Shown: piece by piece, positions 62,721 through 64,000 of the stretch
Layout: every line of letters starts with the position of its first letter
Numbering within the stretch: position 1 is the first letter of the stretch
Source: Neodiprion pinetum
Taxonomy: Eukaryota; Arthropoda; Insecta; Hymenoptera; Diprionidae
NCBI RefSeq assembly: GCF_021155775.2
Contig: NC_060234.1
Coordinates: 2,976,001-3,040,000, forward strand
Direction: 5' to 3'
Length of the DNA stretch: 64,000 nt
Program-made: the position numbers and the translations under genes
The notes under the pieces: generated by a model
The model's input: only the letters and a program-made list of their open reading frames with translations
Databases searched by the model: none
What the model was told of the DNA's origin: nothing

Positions 62721-64000
62721 TCGAAAGATTATTTTCGACAAGTTGACCGAAACTAGTTCTTTTATTTCTTTCGTTATTTTTCTTTCTTTCTTCTTTATTT
62801 ATTTATTTATTTTTTTTTTCACCACGTTCGTATCATCATTAAATACATATTCAATTTTATAAGATGAACCTCGCAATTTAGCCTGCGGGTAAAATAAGCC
62901 TGCAGACAATAATGTTATAAGATATCGCTGTTAATTTGCGTTCCTGCAGCTAGACTCCGTAAGTCTCCCCTATTTTATCATCAGCGTTTACGATTATAAT
63001 AATTTACCTAATGCTGCATAAAGAACCCCGTACCTCTCAAAATTATTCAGCTCAGCTTGAGCCTCCGACAATTTTATTCAGCGTGTAAACTCGGCTATTC
63101 ACCCTTCAAAGAAAATCAACTGTCTTAATTCCCCATTCATTCCAGCTGTTTCTTCTTTGACTAGAGTAATTGGCCAACCCGATGCAGGCGAACTATGTTT
63201 TTCTAATAGACGATGAAAAGATTTCCTCGATAACGATCGACGTTTTTACTTTACGTCACCTTTGGTCGTGTGAGAGAAGAGTATTGGTTTCGGTTGAAAA
63301 TCGCTTTTTCACATTTTTTTGTTTTTTTTTTTGCACTTAATTTTCTCAAGTTTTCTTACGCCGATAATTCTTTGGTGAACAGCCAATAAGAGAAAAAAAA
63401 GAAAACCCGGATGCAACGAACTGTTTTAGATGCATCCAATGTAAAAACCTAACAATGTTGCAATTTTTATTATTTTTTTTTTTTTGGATAGAAGAAAAAG
63501 TGATAAGATAATAATATTTAAAGAACTCGTTGCGCGTACGCTTGAGTGTAATGCCAAAAAAATTATTGTCAATAAATGTGAAAAAATAAGGCTACTGAAG
63601 CTATTCTCATGAGACATGCGACACGCGGTGTAAGCTGATGCAAATTTGAATCTGAAAGTATAGAAAAAAAAAAAAATAAAAGTTACCTGATCTACGCGTC
63701 AATAGCTACATAAATACGTGGGAGATTTTCAACAAGATAATTTAAACATTATTTATTAATAAAAAAAGTACCCCTTTTTGATCTACGATAAAAAATTTTC
63801 GTTTCAAATACTCGCCAATCATACACAATTTAATATCTTCAAAATCTTCTACGCATTTATGTTGCTAATGATACGTAGATCGAGTGATTTTTGTAAAAAA
63901 AAAACAATATTTCAGTCTCAAATTTTACACCTGTTTCAAAACGGCTTCGTTGTCGCCATTTTTCAATACTTCCTGACAATCATTTTTTCTATTATACTTA
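62721..64000. other. Non-coding stretch, no gene seen
   Basis: AT-rich sequence with T and A homopolymers (for example at about 63308-63332 and 63474-63486). Frames do not exceed 63 codons. Nothing recognisable up to the window end. Confidence 0.6.

Noticed and set aside
1..64000. CRISPR array, operon, riboswitch, prophage or bacterial gene cluster
   Set aside because: There are no regularly spaced identical direct repeats with unique spacers, no adjacent co-directional long genes, and the composition is that of an insect-like eukaryotic genome.

Overview
The window reads as non-coding DNA from a large eukaryotic genome, most likely an insect and possibly a hymenopteran. This is inferred from four things: moderate AT-richness with freely occurring CpG, very many A/T homopolymers, abundant (GA)n/(CT)n microsatellites, and several small terminal-inverted-repeat (TIR) elements. 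There are no bacterial-style gene arrays, ribosome binding sites or operons. No protein-coding gene can be called with confidence. Almost every open frame is short, runs through low-complexity sequence, or has equally long frames on the opposite strand.

Layout. 1-5880: microsatellites, including a CTT tract near 3.9 kb and a complementary GAA tract near 4.9 kb. The CTT tract leads into a possible 37-nt exon (3956-3992). 5884-6385: a small inverted-repeat element and a hammerhead-like retroelement motif. 6.4-14.8 kb: low-complexity intergenic or intronic DNA. 14785-15484: a 700-bp fold-back element centred on an (AT)n tract. 15.5-22.9 kb: sequence with several GC-richer patches and one recursive-splice-like site. 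22950-23904: a 955-bp TIR element flanked by TA, with an internally deleted relative at about 62.4-62.7 kb. 24484-25012: a second TIR element of a different family. 25-35 kb: mostly featureless, with two perfect hairpins and a possible 39-nt exon carrying an ATG (30063-30101). 35374-35876: another inverted-repeat element. 42.6-43.0 kb: a degenerate A/C-rich minisatellite interrupted by an inverted repeat. 50582-51064: the best single ORF (160 codons, minus strand, product not recognised), next to a small TIR element at 51277-51493. 57701-58621: a minus-strand frame open for 307 codons except for one in-frame TAG. The rest is AT-rich DNA with simple repeats.

The simplest overall reading is a long intron or gene desert colonised by non-autonomous DNA transposons (MITEs). 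Sites resembling zero-length exons (recursive splice sites) occur on both strands, so the strand of any host transcript cannot be decided here. I did not find a convincing new gene system. The most checkable leads are the 57.7-58.6 kb frame, the two possible tiny exons, the recursive-splice-like sites and the hammerhead-like motif.
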